Source of the DNA: JAOUEA01 sp963734685
Lineage (GTDB): Bacteria; Actinomycetota; UBA4738; HRBIN12
Length of the DNA: 64,000 nt
Direction of reading: 5' to 3'
Assembly (NCBI GenBank): GCA_963734685.1
Contig: CAVTIC010000007.1
Location: forward strand, 496,001-560,000
Under the pieces are notes generated by a model. The model searched no databases. It was not told the DNA's origin and saw nothing but the letters and a program-made list of their open reading frames with translations. Shown in pieces: positions 17,432 through 27,197 of the stretch. Each line of letters opens with the position of its first letter. Positions within the stretch are counted from its first letter, which is position 1. The position numbers and the translations under genes were made by a program.

Positions 17432-18321
17432 ATGGGCGCCAAGCTCCGCGTCGTCCGTCGCCGGATCAGATCGGTTCAGTCGACGAAGAAGATCACCAGG
17501 GCGATGGAGCTCATCGCGTCATCACGCATCGTGAAGGCGCAGCAGCGGGTCGAGGCCTCGCGCCCATACGCCATCCAGCTGACGGAGGCGATGGAGGATC
17601 TAGCTCGCAACTCGGTGGCGTTCACTCATCCTCTGCTCGAGGAGCGTGTGACCCCACGAAGAGCGGGCGTGCTCGTCTGCACCTCGGACCGTGGGCTGGC
17701 GGGCGCTTACACAGCCAACGTGATCAAGGAGGCCGAGATCGTGCTCGCCGCGGTGCGCGACCGCGGCCTCGAGCCGGTGCTCTACGTGAGCGGCAAGAAG
17801 GGCGTCGGATACTTCCGGTTCCGGGGCGTGCCGATCCACGCCGACTGGCAGGGGCACACGGAGGTGCCGCCTTACGACGTCGCGCAAGCGATCGGCGCCC
17901 GCCTGATCGACGACTTCGCGACGGAGGAGATCGACGAGGTCTACTGCGCCTACACCGACTTCCGGTCGGCGTTCACGCTGCGTGCGACGGCCCAGCGGTT
18001 CCTGCCGATCGCGCCCGAGGAGGTCAGCGGGAAGGGCGAGGGGACCGTGCACCCCGAGTACCTGTTCGAGCCGGCGCCGGAGCACATCCTCGATCATCTG
18101 CTGCCGCAGTACGTGATCGCGAGGGTGTACGCGGCGTTGCTCGAATCGGCCGCCTCCGAGAACGCTGCTCGGCGACGAGCGATGAAGGCCGCGACCGACA
18201 ACGCGGACGAGCTGATGAAGATCCTCACCCGGCAGGCCAACCGTGCCCGCCAGGACGAGATCACGACCGAGATCATGGAGATCGTGGGCGGCGCGGAAGC
18301 CCTCGCCGCAACATCGGAGGG

Positions 18322-18325
<4 letters not shown>
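17432..18325 (+). CDS. atpG: ATP synthase subunit gamma
   Basis: The 297-residue central rotor shaft of F1. Conserved ends are visible: RRRIRSVQSTKKITRAMELI at the N-terminus and ENAARRRAMKAATDNADEL with LTRQANRARQDEITTEIMEI at the C-terminus, the two helices forming the coiled coil inside the hexamer. The CTSDRGLAGAYTANV segment is also typical. It starts directly after the atpA stop and overlaps the atpD start. Confidence 0.95.
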
Positions 18326-19755
<1,430 letters not shown>

Positions 19756-19758
19756 CCC

Positions 19759-20214
19759 GTGACGCTCGATGTGCACGTCGTCACTCCGGAGCGCGAGGTC
19801 TGGACCGGTGAGGCCCACACCGTGATCGCGCGCGGGATCGACGGCGAGGTCGGCATCCTCACCGGACACGCGCCGATGATGGTGCAGCTCGCGATCGGGC
19901 CCCTGCGCATCCAGCGTGATGGGGAACCCGAGCTCGCAGCCGTGGTCGACGGCGGATTCATGCACGTGACCAGCGCGGCGGCCGAGGACGAGGCCGACGA
20001 CCGAGCCAACCGCGCAAGCAGCACGCGGGTCGACGTGTTGGCCGCCCACGCGGAGCTCGCGAGCGATATCGACGTCGAGGCAGCCCGCGAGAGGGCGGCC
20101 GAGCTCGAACAACGGCTCGCCCAGAACCACGACACCCATCTCGCGGAGGCCGACGTCGCCTCGATCAGGGCCGAGCTGCGCAAAGCGGTCGCTCGGATCA
20201 GCCTCGCTGGTTGA
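19759..20214 (+). CDS. atpC: ATP synthase subunit epsilon
   Basis: The 151-residue epsilon subunit couples rotor and catalytic head and can inhibit hydrolysis. The N-terminal beta-sandwich is recognisable (LDVHVVTPEREVWTGEAHTV, GILTGHAPMMVQL). The C-terminal helical part is longer than in mycobacteria, with an acidic linker and a heptad-rich helix pair. GTG start three bases after atpD. It closes the ATP synthase operon. Confidence 0.94.
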   Translation: MTLDVHVVTPEREVWTGEAHTVIARGIDGEVGILTGHAPMMVQLAIGPLRIQRDGEPELAAVVDGGFMHVTSAAAEDEADDRANRASSTRVDVLAAHAELASDIDVEAARERAAELEQRLAQNHDTHLAEADVASIRAELRKAVARISLAG

Positions 20215-20237
20215 GCACGAACCGCTCAACTGCCCCC

Positions 20238-20243
20238 TACACT
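20238..20243 (+). promoter_or_regulatory. -10 box of murA
   Basis: TACACT lies nine bases before the murA ATG, placing the predicted transcription start two to four bases before the start codon. There is no ribosome binding site. A convincing -35 at normal spacing is not visible. Confidence 0.5.
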
Positions 20244-20252
20244 GATTCCCCC

Positions 20253-21524
20253 ATGGAACGTCTCCAGGTCACGGGCGGGGCTCGCTGCACCGGCACGATC
20301 CGCGTCGCCGGCGCGAAGAACTCGGCGCTGAAGTTGATGGCCGCGGCGTTGCTCGCTCCCGGCCGCACGGTGCTCCGCAACGTGCCTCGCATCCAGGACT
20401 GCCTCACGATGGCGGAGGTGCTCGAACGCCTCGGCGCGGGGGTGGCGTGGCAGGGCGGGTCGGTCACGATCGACGCGACGACCCTGTCATCCGTCGAAGC
20501 TCCCTACGATCTCGTGCGCCGGATGCGCGCCTCGACGGCCGTGCTGGGATCGCTGCTGGCCCGCGCCGGTCGCGCCCGAGTCGCGATGCCCGGCGGTGAC
20601 GCGATCGGGTCGCGTCCGATCGACCTGCACGTGCAGGGCCTGCGCAAGATGGGCGCCGACATCGGCTCGGAGCACGGGTTCCTGGTAGCCGAGACGACCG
20701 GCCTCCGAGGGGCTGCGATCACCCTCGACTATCCGAGCGTGGGTGCCACCGAGAACCTGATGATGGCGGCGGTGCTGGCCAGGGGCACGACCTCGATCGA
20801 CAACGCTGCTCGGGAGCCCGAGATCGCCGACATCGCCGCCTTCCTTGTCGCGATGGGTGCGCGGATCGACGGCGCGGGCACCAGCACGATCGAGATCGAG
20901 GGGGTGGACTCGCTCGTGGGGACCGAGCATGCGACGATCGCAGACCGCATCGAAGCCGGCACCTGGGCCGCGGCTGCTGTCGCGACCCGTGGCGACGTCA
21001 CGCTCCAGAATGCCCGCCCCGATCACCTCGACCTCTTCCTGCAGAAGCTCACCGACGCCGGGGCCGATATCGCGATGACGGAACAGGGGCTGCACATCCG
21101 GCAGGCCGAGCGCGCTCGGGCGATCGATTTCGTGACCTTGCCGTACCCGGGGGTGGCGACCGACTTCCAGCCGATCCTGATGGCGATGCTGGCGACCGCC
21201 GAGGGCACCAGCATCGCGACAGAGAACGTGTTCGAGAGCCGGTTCCTCTACGTGGACGAGCTCCGTCGCATGGGGGCCGACATCCGCACCGAGGGTCACC
21301 ACGCGGTGATCCGCGGCGTGGAACGGCTCTCGGCTGCTCCGGTGCGCGCCCTCGACATCCGGGCCGGCGCGGCGATGGCGATCGCCGCCTTGACCGCCGA
21401 CGGGGTCACGGAGATCTCCGAGCTCCACCACCTCGATCGCGGTTACGAGGGGTTCATCGAGAAGATGCACCAGCTCGAGGTTGAGGTTCGCCGCATCGAA
21501 GAGCCGGCGGTCACCCTCCCGTAG
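20253..21524 (+). CDS. murA: UDP-GlcNAc enolpyruvyl transferase, Asp active site
   Basis: MurA transfers enolpyruvate from PEP to UDP-GlcNAc, the first committed step of peptidoglycan synthesis. The 423-residue protein has the family features: KNSALKLMAAALL near residue 22, RMRASTAVLGSLLAR, PGVATDFQPILMAML and DIRAGAAMAIAAL. The loop that carries the catalytic Cys in most bacteria (PGGC) reads AMPGGDAIGSRP, with Asp116 in the Cys position. Mycobacterium tuberculosis MurA has Asp at this site and is insensitive to fosfomycin, so intrinsic resistance is expected. The gene follows atpC, as in related phyla members. Confidence 0.96.
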   Translation: MERLQVTGGARCTGTIRVAGAKNSALKLMAAALLAPGRTVLRNVPRIQDCLTMAEVLERLGAGVAWQGGSVTIDATTLSSVEAPYDLVRRMRASTAVLGSLLARAGRARVAMPGGDAIGSRPIDLHVQGLRKMGADIGSEHGFLVAETTGLRGAAITLDYPSVGATENLMMAAVLARGTTSIDNAAREPEIADIAAFLVAMGARIDGAGTSTIEIEGVDSLVGTEHATIADRIEAGTWAAAAVATRGDVTLQNARPDHLDLFLQKLTDAGADIAMTEQGLHIRQAERARAIDFVTLPYPGVATDFQPILMAMLATAEGTSIATENVFESRFLYVDELRRMGADIRTEGHHAVIRGVERLSAAPVRALDIRAGAAMAIAALTADGVTEISELHHLDRGYEGFIEKMHQLEVEVRRIEEPAVTLP

Positions 21525-21581
21525 GCCCGGGCCCGATCCGTTCGTGTCGTTGCTGCCCCGACCCTGGATGATGGTCGGGAC

Positions 21582-22412
21582 ATGACGTACGAACCGCCCC
21601 CACGACCAGACCTGCGCGCCGATGGCCACGCGGTCGGCCGCGAGCTCGTCCCCGGGCCGATGCCGGCCACGCTTCCCGATGGACGGCCGAAGGTCACCTG
21701 GCGCTTCCTGCCGACGATCGGCATGGTGCTGGCGGGGTTCCTCCTCGGCTCGATCGCGGCCACCCCGATCTTCGCCCTGTTCGGCAGCACGACCGAGGGC
21801 GGGGCGAGCGGTGCCAGCGAGCTCGCCGGGGGCATCGTCATCGATGCCGTGGTGCTCGTGGTGCTGGTCGTCTGGCTCAACGCCCGGCACCGCGGATGGC
21901 GTGAGGCGTTGCGGCTGGTGCCCTCCCAACACGTGGGACGCGAGGTCGCGATCGGGGCCGGACTGGGTATCGCCGTCCGCATCGTGGCCGGGATCGCGGT
22001 CGCCGCGATCGTCGCGGCGCTCTCCGCGGCGACCGGTGACGAGGTCACGGTGCCCGAGCAGGTCACCGGGAACCTCCAGGGGGCGGGGTTGGTCGTGTTC
22101 GCGTTCTTCGCCGTCATCGTGGCTCCCGTGACCGAGGAATTCCTGTTCCGTGGATTGATCTACCGTTCGATCCGCGACCGGCACGGCGTGGCGCTCGGCG
22201 CGATCGTGTCGGCGCTGATGTTCGGGGCGATCCACTTCGTCGTGGACGAGGCATGGACCGGCAACGTCGCCTTGCAGGTGACGATGGTCGTCACGGGCCT
22301 GGGCCTCGCGCTCGTGTACGAGCGCCGGAAGACGTTGCTCGCGCCGATCGCGGGACACGCCGCCTTCAACCTGATCGCGGTCGTCGTGATCGTGGCCGAC
22401 GCGCTCGGCTGA
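21582..22412 (+). CDS. CPBP-family intramembrane metalloprotease
   Basis: A 276-residue membrane protein of the CPBP (CAAX protease and bacteriocin-processing, ABI) family. The three family motifs are present: EEFLFRG (Glu185, Glu186, Arg190), FGAIHF (His218) and HAAFN (His259, Asn263). These residues bind metal or activate water in Rce1-type proteases. Six to eight hydrophobic segments follow a Pro-rich cytoplasmic N-terminus of about 40 residues. Bacterial relatives are linked to protein maturation or peptide immunity; the substrate here is unknown. Confidence 0.88.
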   Translation: MTYEPPPRPDLRADGHAVGRELVPGPMPATLPDGRPKVTWRFLPTIGMVLAGFLLGSIAATPIFALFGSTTEGGASGASELAGGIVIDAVVLVVLVVWLNARHRGWREALRLVPSQHVGREVAIGAGLGIAVRIVAGIAVAAIVAALSAATGDEVTVPEQVTGNLQGAGLVVFAFFAVIVAPVTEEFLFRGLIYRSIRDRHGVALGAIVSALMFGAIHFVVDEAWTGNVALQVTMVVTGLGLALVYERRKTLLAPIAGHAAFNLIAVVVIVADALG

Positions 22413-22495
22413 GCGGTCGCCGACCTCCGTCGCTGCACGCCCGCATCGACGGCGCGCCTGCTCCGTATGCTGAGGCCCGCAGGCGAGGGGGAGGC

Positions 22496-22915
22496 ATGTT
22501 CGAGTTCCCGAAGCAGGGATGGTTCCGCGCGTTGGTCGATGCGATCAACCACTCCGCCGCGTATCGCGACGCGGCCTCCGACTGGGAGGGCGACGTCGCG
22601 TTCCTGATCGAGGCCGACCCGGAGCGGGGCCTGTCCGACGACGTCTGGGGCTACCTCGACCTGTGGCACGGTTCATGCCGCGACGGAGGGGTGGTGACGG
22701 CAGAGCGGGGCGCTGATGCCGAGTTCGTGATCGGGGCCACCTACCGCCGGTGGAAGGACGTCGTGCGGGGAGAGCTCGATCCGGTGCGCGCGATGATGCA
22801 GGGCAAGCTTCGGGTCAGCGGCGACCTGCCCAAGATCCTGCGGTACGTCGAAGCCGCGCACGAGCTGGTGGTGATCTGCGGCACCGTCCCCACACGCTTC
22901 CCCGACGAGGCCTGA
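22496..22915 (+). CDS. SCP2 sterol-binding-like protein
   Basis: A 139-residue protein resembling the SCP-2 sterol carrier fold, a hydrophobic-ligand-binding domain. The C-terminal half shows the family pattern: ADAEFVIGATYRRWKDVVRGELDPVRAMMQGKLRVSGDL, then a short helix and VVICGT, here given as segments of that pattern. Such proteins may present lipid or acyl-CoA ligands to partner enzymes. GAGGGGGAGG precedes the ATG, and the stop overlaps the alcohol dehydrogenase start (TGATG), suggesting functional coupling. Ligand unknown. Confidence 0.75.
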   Translation: MFEFPKQGWFRALVDAINHSAAYRDAASDWEGDVAFLIEADPERGLSDDVWGYLDLWHGSCRDGGVVTAERGADAEFVIGATYRRWKDVVRGELDPVRAMMQGKLRVSGDLPKILRYVEAAHELVVICGTVPTRFPDEA

Positions 22916-23955
22916 TGCGCGCCGTCGTGTTGGTGGAGCCGGGGCGGGTCGAGGTGGCCGACGTGCGCGACCCGGTCCTCGAAGAGTCCACCGATGCCGT
23001 CGTGCGCGTGTCCTGCGCCGCGATCTGCGGTTCCGATCTGCACTTCCTACACGGCAAGACCCCGACCGCTCTGGGGGCGAGTCTGGGCCACGAGGCGGTA
23101 GGCATCGTGGAAGCCGTCGGCGACGCCGTGACCGGCGTCAGCCTGGGCGACCGGGTCGTGCTCGCGTTCGCCGTCGCCTGCGGCCGTTGCTGGTTCTGCG
23201 CCCGGGGCCAGAGCCAGCTCTGCGAGCACGCGGCCGCCTTCGGTGCGGGGCCTTTCGGCGGTGATCTGCCCGGGGCCCAGGCGGAGCACGTCCGGGTGCC
23301 GTGGGCCGATGTCAACCTCCTGCTTGTGCCGGACGCCGTCACCGACGAACGCGCAGTGTTCGTCGGTGACGTGCTCACCACCGGGTTCCACGCTGCGGCG
23401 AAGGCCGAGGTGGCCGACGACGAACTGGTGGCGATCGTCGGCGCCGGGCCCGTGGGGTGGTGTGCGGCCGCGTCGCTCGTCGCGCACGGCGCCGGACGTG
23501 TCGTCGTCCTCGATCGCGAACCGGCACGCCTCGACCTCGCGGAGGCACTGGGCGCCACGCCGGTCCACGTGGGGGAGCGAAGCGCCGAGACCGCGCTGGC
23601 CGAGATGACCGATGATCGTGGCGCCGACGTCGTGATCGACGCGGTCGGTTCCGTCGAGGCCTATCGCTCGGCGAGCACGATCGTGCGTCGCGGCGGCCGG
23701 GTGGTCGTCGCGGGCGTCTACGCGGGTGAATCGGTGGAGCTCCAGCTCGGCGTGGCGTGGGCTCGCGCGCTCGAGCTGCGCTTCACGGGCGTCTGTCCGG
23801 TGCACGGGCACTGGCGGCGGGTGATGGCCGAGGTCGAGGCGGGCTCGCTCGATCCCACGCCCCTGGTCAGCCACCGGCTCACGCTCGAGGAAGCCCCCTC
23901 GGGCTACGCGCTGTTCGACCGCCGCGAGGCGACGAAGGTCGTGCTACGACCGTGA
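22915..23955 (+). CDS. Zinc-dependent alcohol dehydrogenase (MDR family)
   Basis: A 346-residue medium-chain dehydrogenase. The catalytic zinc site is seen in AICGSDLHFLHG and LGHEAVGIV, the structural zinc cysteines in CGRCWFCARGQSQLCEH, and the NAD(P)-binding Rossmann motif in IVGAGPVGWCAA. The coding sequence shares bases with the SCP2-like gene before it and a second SCP2-like gene after it. The three probably act on the same hydrophobic alcohol, aldehyde or acyl substrate; the actual substrate cannot be read from sequence. Confidence 0.88.
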   Translation: MRAVVLVEPGRVEVADVRDPVLEESTDAVVRVSCAAICGSDLHFLHGKTPTALGASLGHEAVGIVEAVGDAVTGVSLGDRVVLAFAVACGRCWFCARGQSQLCEHAAAFGAGPFGGDLPGAQAEHVRVPWADVNLLLVPDAVTDERAVFVGDVLTTGFHAAAKAEVADDELVAIVGAGPVGWCAAASLVAHGAGRVVVLDREPARLDLAEALGATPVHVGERSAETALAEMTDDRGADVVIDAVGSVEAYRSASTIVRRGGRVVVAGVYAGESVELQLGVAWARALELRFTGVCPVHGHWRRVMAEVEAGSLDPTPLVSHRLTLEEAPSGYALFDRREATKVVLRP

Positions 23956-24380
23956 CCGTGCCCCGGGTCGAGCTCGTCGGCTCGTCGCCGAGCGGTCTCT
24001 CCGAGATGCTCGCCGGCCTGCTCGACCAGCAGCTCGGACGCGATCCCGGCCGCGCGGCGCATCTCGCCCGTTCGGTGATCGTGCTCGAGGTGCCCGACGC
24101 CGGCGTGGCGACCACCGTGCGACTCGACTCCCACAGGGTGCGCGTGGCCGACGGTGTCGCCCCCGACGCCCACCTGCGGGTCCGGGCCGACGCCGAGCGC
24201 TTGCTGGCGCTGGCTGCGGTGCCGCTGCGCTTCGGGCTCCCCGACCCGGCCCACGCGGCGGGCCGAGCGGCGCTCGCCGACGTGGCCACCGGGCGGGTGC
24301 GTGTTCGGGGACTCATGCGGCATCCCCGCCGGATGGCTCGGTTCATGTCGCTGCTCTCGGTGCACGAGGGACCTTCGTGA
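23952..24380 (+). CDS. Second SCP2-like lipid-binding protein
   Basis: A 142-residue protein whose GTG overlaps the dehydrogenase stop (GTGA). The middle has a beta-rich part (VRLDSHRVRVADGVAPDAHLRVRAD) and the end has VATGRVRVRGLMRHPRRMARFM, similar to the ligand-tunnel and C-terminal helix of SCP2 domains. It is diverged and has lost most charged surface residues seen in the first copy. Function is inferred from fold resemblance and from flanking the dehydrogenase. Confidence 0.5.
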   Translation: MTVPRVELVGSSPSGLSEMLAGLLDQQLGRDPGRAAHLARSVIVLEVPDAGVATTVRLDSHRVRVADGVAPDAHLRVRADAERLLALAAVPLRFGLPDPAHAAGRAALADVATGRVRVRGLMRHPRRMARFMSLLSVHEGPS

Positions 24381-24997
24381 GCGTGTCGCCTCCCGCGGGC
24401 GCCCCCCCTCGGCCCGACGCGGCCGCGTGGATGCAGCGGGGCGATGCTGACCGTCGATGGCTGCCGGCCCTCGCCGTGCTCGGCGTGGTGCTCGTCGTGA
24501 CGCTCGGCGGATTCGTCGCCGCCGCGGTGCTGGCGGACCCGGCCGGCCCACCCGTCTCGATCCCGGGTGCCGTCTCGGTACAGCCCTTGAGCGGCTGGGA
24601 GCCGGCGCAGCCAGGCGCGATCGGGACCCGGCCGTTCGTGCGACTCACGCGCGGGAACGGCACCTTCGCCGCGGTCGCATGGGGGCAGGCCCCCGGCGAT
24701 GCCGAGACCCTCGCGATCGCCGTCCGCGACGAGCTCCTCGGCGAGTCGCTCGACCGGCTGACGGTGTCGGAGACCCTCACGCCCGTCGCGCTCGATCGGG
24801 GCCTCGAGGGGCAGCGGTTCACCTTCACCGGGGTGGACCGAGATTCGGGCTCGGCGGTCGAGGGTGAGGTGACCGCGGTCGTCGACGCGTCGGGCCGGGG
24901 CGTGGTCTTCGTGGGGCTCGCGCCCGAGGGGCTGCTCGCGTTCATCGACGGCGACCTGCACACGATGATCGAACGCGCGACGGTGGGCTCGCCGTGA
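24377..24997 (+). CDS. Single-pass membrane protein, unknown function
   Basis: A 206-residue protein not recognised as a named family. A Pro/Ala-rich cytoplasmic N-terminus is followed by one membrane segment at about residues 29-53 (LPALAVLGVVLVVTLGGFVA) and an extracytoplasmic domain of about 150 residues with alternating beta-type segments. The GTG overlaps the previous stop and its own stop overlaps the PrsW-like gene, so it may be a partner or a substrate of that protease; this is inference. Confidence 0.7.
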   Translation: MSVSPPAGAPPRPDAAAWMQRGDADRRWLPALAVLGVVLVVTLGGFVAAAVLADPAGPPVSIPGAVSVQPLSGWEPAQPGAIGTRPFVRLTRGNGTFAAVAWGQAPGDAETLAIAVRDELLGESLDRLTVSETLTPVALDRGLEGQRFTFTGVDRDSGSAVEGEVTAVVDASGRGVVFVGLAPEGLLAFIDGDLHTMIERATVGSP

Positions 24998-26208
24998 GCG
25001 CCGGGCTGGCGCGCGCGCAGCGACGTCCCCACCTGCACCACACCCGCTTCTTCCAGCCGCGGCAGCCCGCGTTCTGGCTCTACGTCGTGCTCGTGGTGCT
25101 CACCGGCATCGTGGCGATCGCCGAACAGAGCCTGTACCGGAACATCTCCCCCGGCGGGTGGGCCCTGGCCTGGTTCCTCCTGCTGCTGTACGGCGCGCCC
25201 GTCTTCCTCCTCGTCTACCTGCTCGACCTCTACGAGCGCGAGCCGATCCCGCTCCTGATCGCGTCGTTCCTGTGGGGCGCGGTCGCGGCGACGGCGCTCT
25301 CGGCGATCGGCAACGCGGGGTGGGGGCTCACGGTGGCGAGGCTCGGCGGCCCGGAGTTCGCGTCGCGATGGACGGCGGCGCTCACGGCGCCGTTCGTCGA
25401 GGAGACCCTGAAGGGCTGCGGCGTGGTGCTGATCTACCTGATCGCGCGTGACGAGGTCGACGACGTGATGGATGGCTTCGTGTACGGCGCGATCTGCGGA
25501 CTGGGGTTCGCGATCGTCGAGGACGTCTTCTACTTCATGGCGGTCTTCGGTGGCCAGCCCGCCGGCGTGTTCCAAGGGTTCCTGCTGCGCGTCGTCGCGA
25601 GTGGCCTGTACGGCCATGTGCTGTACACGGGGCTCGTCGGGATGGCGATCGGGGTGGTGGTCTCTCGTCGGGCAGCGGAGCCGCTGCGGCACCGGCTCTG
25701 GGTAGCCGCAGGTCTCTGTGCCCTCGCCGTCCTGGGGCACTTCCTGTGGAACTCGCCCCTGCTCGACCTGTACCCGGCGGAACCATGGACGGGCATGGAC
25801 TACGCGGTCGTCGCGTTCGCCACCGCCATCAAGGGATTGCCGCTTCTCGCGTTCGTGACGATCGCGATCATCCTGGCGCGCCGACGGGAACGCCGGTGGC
25901 TCACCGCCGCATTGGCCGACGAGGTCGGGCTCGACGGCATCTCTGCCGAGGAGCTCCGTCTCCTGGAGAGCCCGTCCCGTCGGCGCGCCGCTCGTCGCGA
26001 GATGCGGCGGCGAGCCGGTGCGGGGGCCTCGTCGCTGCTGCACCGGTTGCAGCGGGAGCAGGTGAACCTGGCGATGGTCGCCTCACGCGTCGGCCGGGAC
26101 GACGATCCGGCGCTGACGCGCCAGCGAGCGTACTGTCGGTCGCTCCGCGACGCGTTGCAAGCGATCCCGGGTGCCGCTCCTGCCGAGTCCGGCATGACCG
26201 GGGGGTAG
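24994..26208 (+). CDS. PrsW-family intramembrane metalloprotease
   Basis: A 404-residue polytopic membrane protein. The PrsW signature is visible: FVEETLKG with Glu136 and Glu137, a conserved Glu176 in AIVEDVFY, His208 in YGHVLYTG and His249 in LGHFLWN. PrsW in Bacillus starts site-1 cleavage of the anti-sigma factor RsiW. About eight hydrophobic segments are present. The last 90 residues form a basic, Arg-rich cytoplasmic tail. Its preceding gene encodes a single-pass membrane protein with an outer domain, the kind of protein such proteases cut. Confidence 0.85.
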   Translation: MSAGLARAQRRPHLHHTRFFQPRQPAFWLYVVLVVLTGIVAIAEQSLYRNISPGGWALAWFLLLLYGAPVFLLVYLLDLYEREPIPLLIASFLWGAVAATALSAIGNAGWGLTVARLGGPEFASRWTAALTAPFVEETLKGCGVVLIYLIARDEVDDVMDGFVYGAICGLGFAIVEDVFYFMAVFGGQPAGVFQGFLLRVVASGLYGHVLYTGLVGMAIGVVVSRRAAEPLRHRLWVAAGLCALAVLGHFLWNSPLLDLYPAEPWTGMDYAVVAFATAIKGLPLLAFVTIAIILARRRERRWLTAALADEVGLDGISAEELRLLESPSRRRAARREMRRRAGAGASSLLHRLQREQVNLAMVASRVGRDDDPALTRQRAYCRSLRDALQAIPGAAPAESGMTGG

Positions 26209-26211
26209 GCT
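26206..26211 (+). promoter_or_regulatory. -10 box of the meaB-like gene
   Basis: TAGGCT lies eight bases before the GTG at 26220 and directly at the end of the PrsW-like gene. The geometry is the same as at gatB and the M1 peptidase gene, suggesting a leaderless message. Confidence 0.5.
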
Positions 26212-26219
26212 TGCCCACC

Positions 26220-27155
26220 GTGGATCCGCGGGGGCTGGTGGCCGGGGTGTTGGCGGGGGACCGACGCGCGGTCGCGCGCGCGATCAGCGCGGTCGAGGAC
26301 GGCACCCCCGAGCTCGAGGCGCTCTCCGAGGGCATCTACCCGAGCACGGGTCGGGCGGCGACGATCGGGCTGACCGGTGCCCCCGGCGTGGGCAAGTCGA
26401 CGCTCGCTGCCGGCCTCGTCCGGTGCTCGAGGGCGCGTGACTTGCGGGTGGCCGTGCTCGCCGTCGATCCGACCTCGCCGTACACGGGCGGCGCGTTGCT
26501 CGGCGACCGCGTCCGCATGCAGGAGCACGCGACCGACCCGAGCGTGTTCATCCGCTCGATGGCCACCCGTGGTCACCTGGGGGGCATGGCGCTGGCTGCG
26601 CCGGAGGCCGTGCGCATCCTCGATGCGGCCGGGTACGAGCGCATCGTGGTCGAGACCGTGGGGGTGGGGCAAGCCGAGGTCGAGGTCGCGGCGGCGACCG
26701 ACACCGCCGTGGTGGTGCTCGCACCGGGACTCGGCGACGCCGTGCAGATGGCGAAGGCTGGGATCCTCGAGGTGGCGGACGTCTTCGTCGCGAACAAGGC
26801 CGATCGCGATGGCACCAACGAGGTGGTTCGGGAACTGAGGCAGATGCTGCACCTGGGCGCCGCGCGCGACTGGAACCCGCCTGTGCTCGCGACCACCGCG
26901 CTCGAGCACGACGGCGTCGAGGAGCTGTGGGAGGCGGTCGAGGCCCATCGGGCGCACTTGGCCTCGAGCGGCGCTCTCGGCGCGAAACGCCGGGAACGCG
27001 TGATGCGTGAGGTCGAGGCCCTGGCCGCCGAGCGGTTCCGCGTGATGGCCACCGCCGCGCTCGAAGCCGATCCGGCGCTCGCCGACGACCTCGCCGAGCA
27101 CCGGCTGGATCCCTACCGGGCCGCCGCTATGCTGGTCCGCAAGGCCGCCGAGTAG
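26220..27155 (+). CDS. meaB: MeaB/ArgK-type G-protein chaperone for a B12 mutase
   Basis: A 311-residue GTPase of the MeaB family, which loads and protects adenosylcobalamin in acyl-CoA mutases. Walker A is GAPGVGKS at residues 53-60, followed by the switch region DRVRMQEHATDPSVFIRSMATRGHLGG (two of its segments), ETVGVGQAEVEVA and the guanine motif NKAD. The C-terminal dimerisation arm is shorter than in E. coli. It is 42 bases upstream of the mutase gene and probably serves that enzyme. Relatives tied to isobutyryl- or hydroxyisobutyryl-CoA mutases also belong to this family. Confidence 0.93.
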   Translation: MDPRGLVAGVLAGDRRAVARAISAVEDGTPELEALSEGIYPSTGRAATIGLTGAPGVGKSTLAAGLVRCSRARDLRVAVLAVDPTSPYTGGALLGDRVRMQEHATDPSVFIRSMATRGHLGGMALAAPEAVRILDAAGYERIVVETVGVGQAEVEVAAATDTAVVVLAPGLGDAVQMAKAGILEVADVFVANKADRDGTNEVVRELRQMLHLGAARDWNPPVLATTALEHDGVEELWEAVEAHRAHLASSGALGAKRRERVMREVEALAAERFRVMATAALEADPALADDLAEHRLDPYRAAAMLVRKAAE

Positions 27156-27197
27156 TAGGCGCGGCGCAGAGCCCCGCGTTCGAGGGCGCCACGATAG

